DNA from: Nitrososphaerales archaeon
GTDB taxonomy: Archaea; Thermoproteota; Nitrososphaeria; Nitrososphaerales; Nitrososphaeraceae
DNA length: 5,410 nucleotides
Reading direction: 5' to 3'
Assembly: GCA_029237515.1 (NCBI GenBank)
Contig: JARBAV010000213.1
Location: forward strand, 1-5,410
Positions within the stretch are counted from its first letter, which is position 1; each line of letters opens with the position of its first letter. The translations under genes were made by a program, and so were the position numbers. Of the stretch, positions 5,308-5,410 are shown one piece after another. Below the pieces are notes generated by a model. The model searched no databases. It was not told where the DNA came from and saw nothing but the letters and a program-made list of their open reading frames with translations.

Positions 5308-5410
5308 CTTCAAAGTCTCCTAATGTCTTTGGGTAGACCATGAATTGCCTACATAAGACTAAGGGTCTAGTTCTGTTTTCCTTTGGGTATAATGGGTTAA
5401 ATCTACTTAA
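5291..5410 (-). CDS. Possible 3' end of an upstream gene (partial)
   Basis: On the minus strand one frame is open from the window edge to a TGA at 5291-5293, giving at least 39 residues that end in VYPKTLGDFEDDASA. The acidic end is typical of a soluble protein C-terminus. Its stop overlaps the start of the 81-residue gene by 17 bases, and the likely Shine-Dalgarno motif of that gene lies inside this frame. An open stretch this short could arise by chance, and the protein is not recognised. Confidence 0.4.
   Translation of the reverse strand, partial: LSRFNPLYPKENRTRPLVLCRQFMVYPKTLGDFEDDASA

Overview
The window most likely comes from an archaeon, probably an ammonia-oxidising thaumarchaeon (Nitrososphaeria) of an AT-rich lineage. 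The evidence is an archaeal Nop5–fibrillarin gene pair (core of the C/D-box RNA-guided 2'-O-methylation machine), an archaeal-type RNase HII and an archaeal/eukaryotic-type Trm1 tRNA methyltransferase. Supporting signs are TTG/GTG starts and short or absent leaders with TATA-like boxes about 25 bp before a start. The lineage is inferred from gene content and composition, not from a database match.

Layout. 3-236 (+) is the 3' end of an unrecognised gene. 237-1408 (+) is nop5: the NOP domain and an Arg/Gly-rich tail are intact, but the 5' end (about 237-352) is spread over different reading frames, so the gene is frameshifted or the sequence has indels there. 1492-2163 (+) is fibrillarin (flpA). 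2239-3051 (-) is RNase HII (rnhB), convergent with flpA. 3052-3421 is a 370-bp gene-free divergent region with candidate promoters for both flanking genes and a long imperfect stem-loop at 3171-3207. 3422-4867 (+) is trm1, followed 7 bp later by a possible 30-residue membrane microprotein (4875-4967), a T-rich tract and a cluster of small inverted repeats. 5062-5307 (-) is a small unrecognised protein, probably in an operon with a gene whose 3' end (5291-5410, -) runs out of the window.

How the genes relate. Nop5 and fibrillarin act together: Nop5 bridges the L7Ae-bound guide RNA and fibrillarin, which methylates rRNA and tRNA 2'-hydroxyls. Trm1 dimethylates G26 of tRNA, so the window is dominated by RNA-modification functions. 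RNase HII removes ribonucleotides from DNA and is a housekeeping neighbour. No mobile element, CRISPR array, rRNA gene or convincing tRNA gene was seen. The points most worth a second look are the broken 5' end of nop5, the post-trm1 microprotein and the structured intergenic elements.
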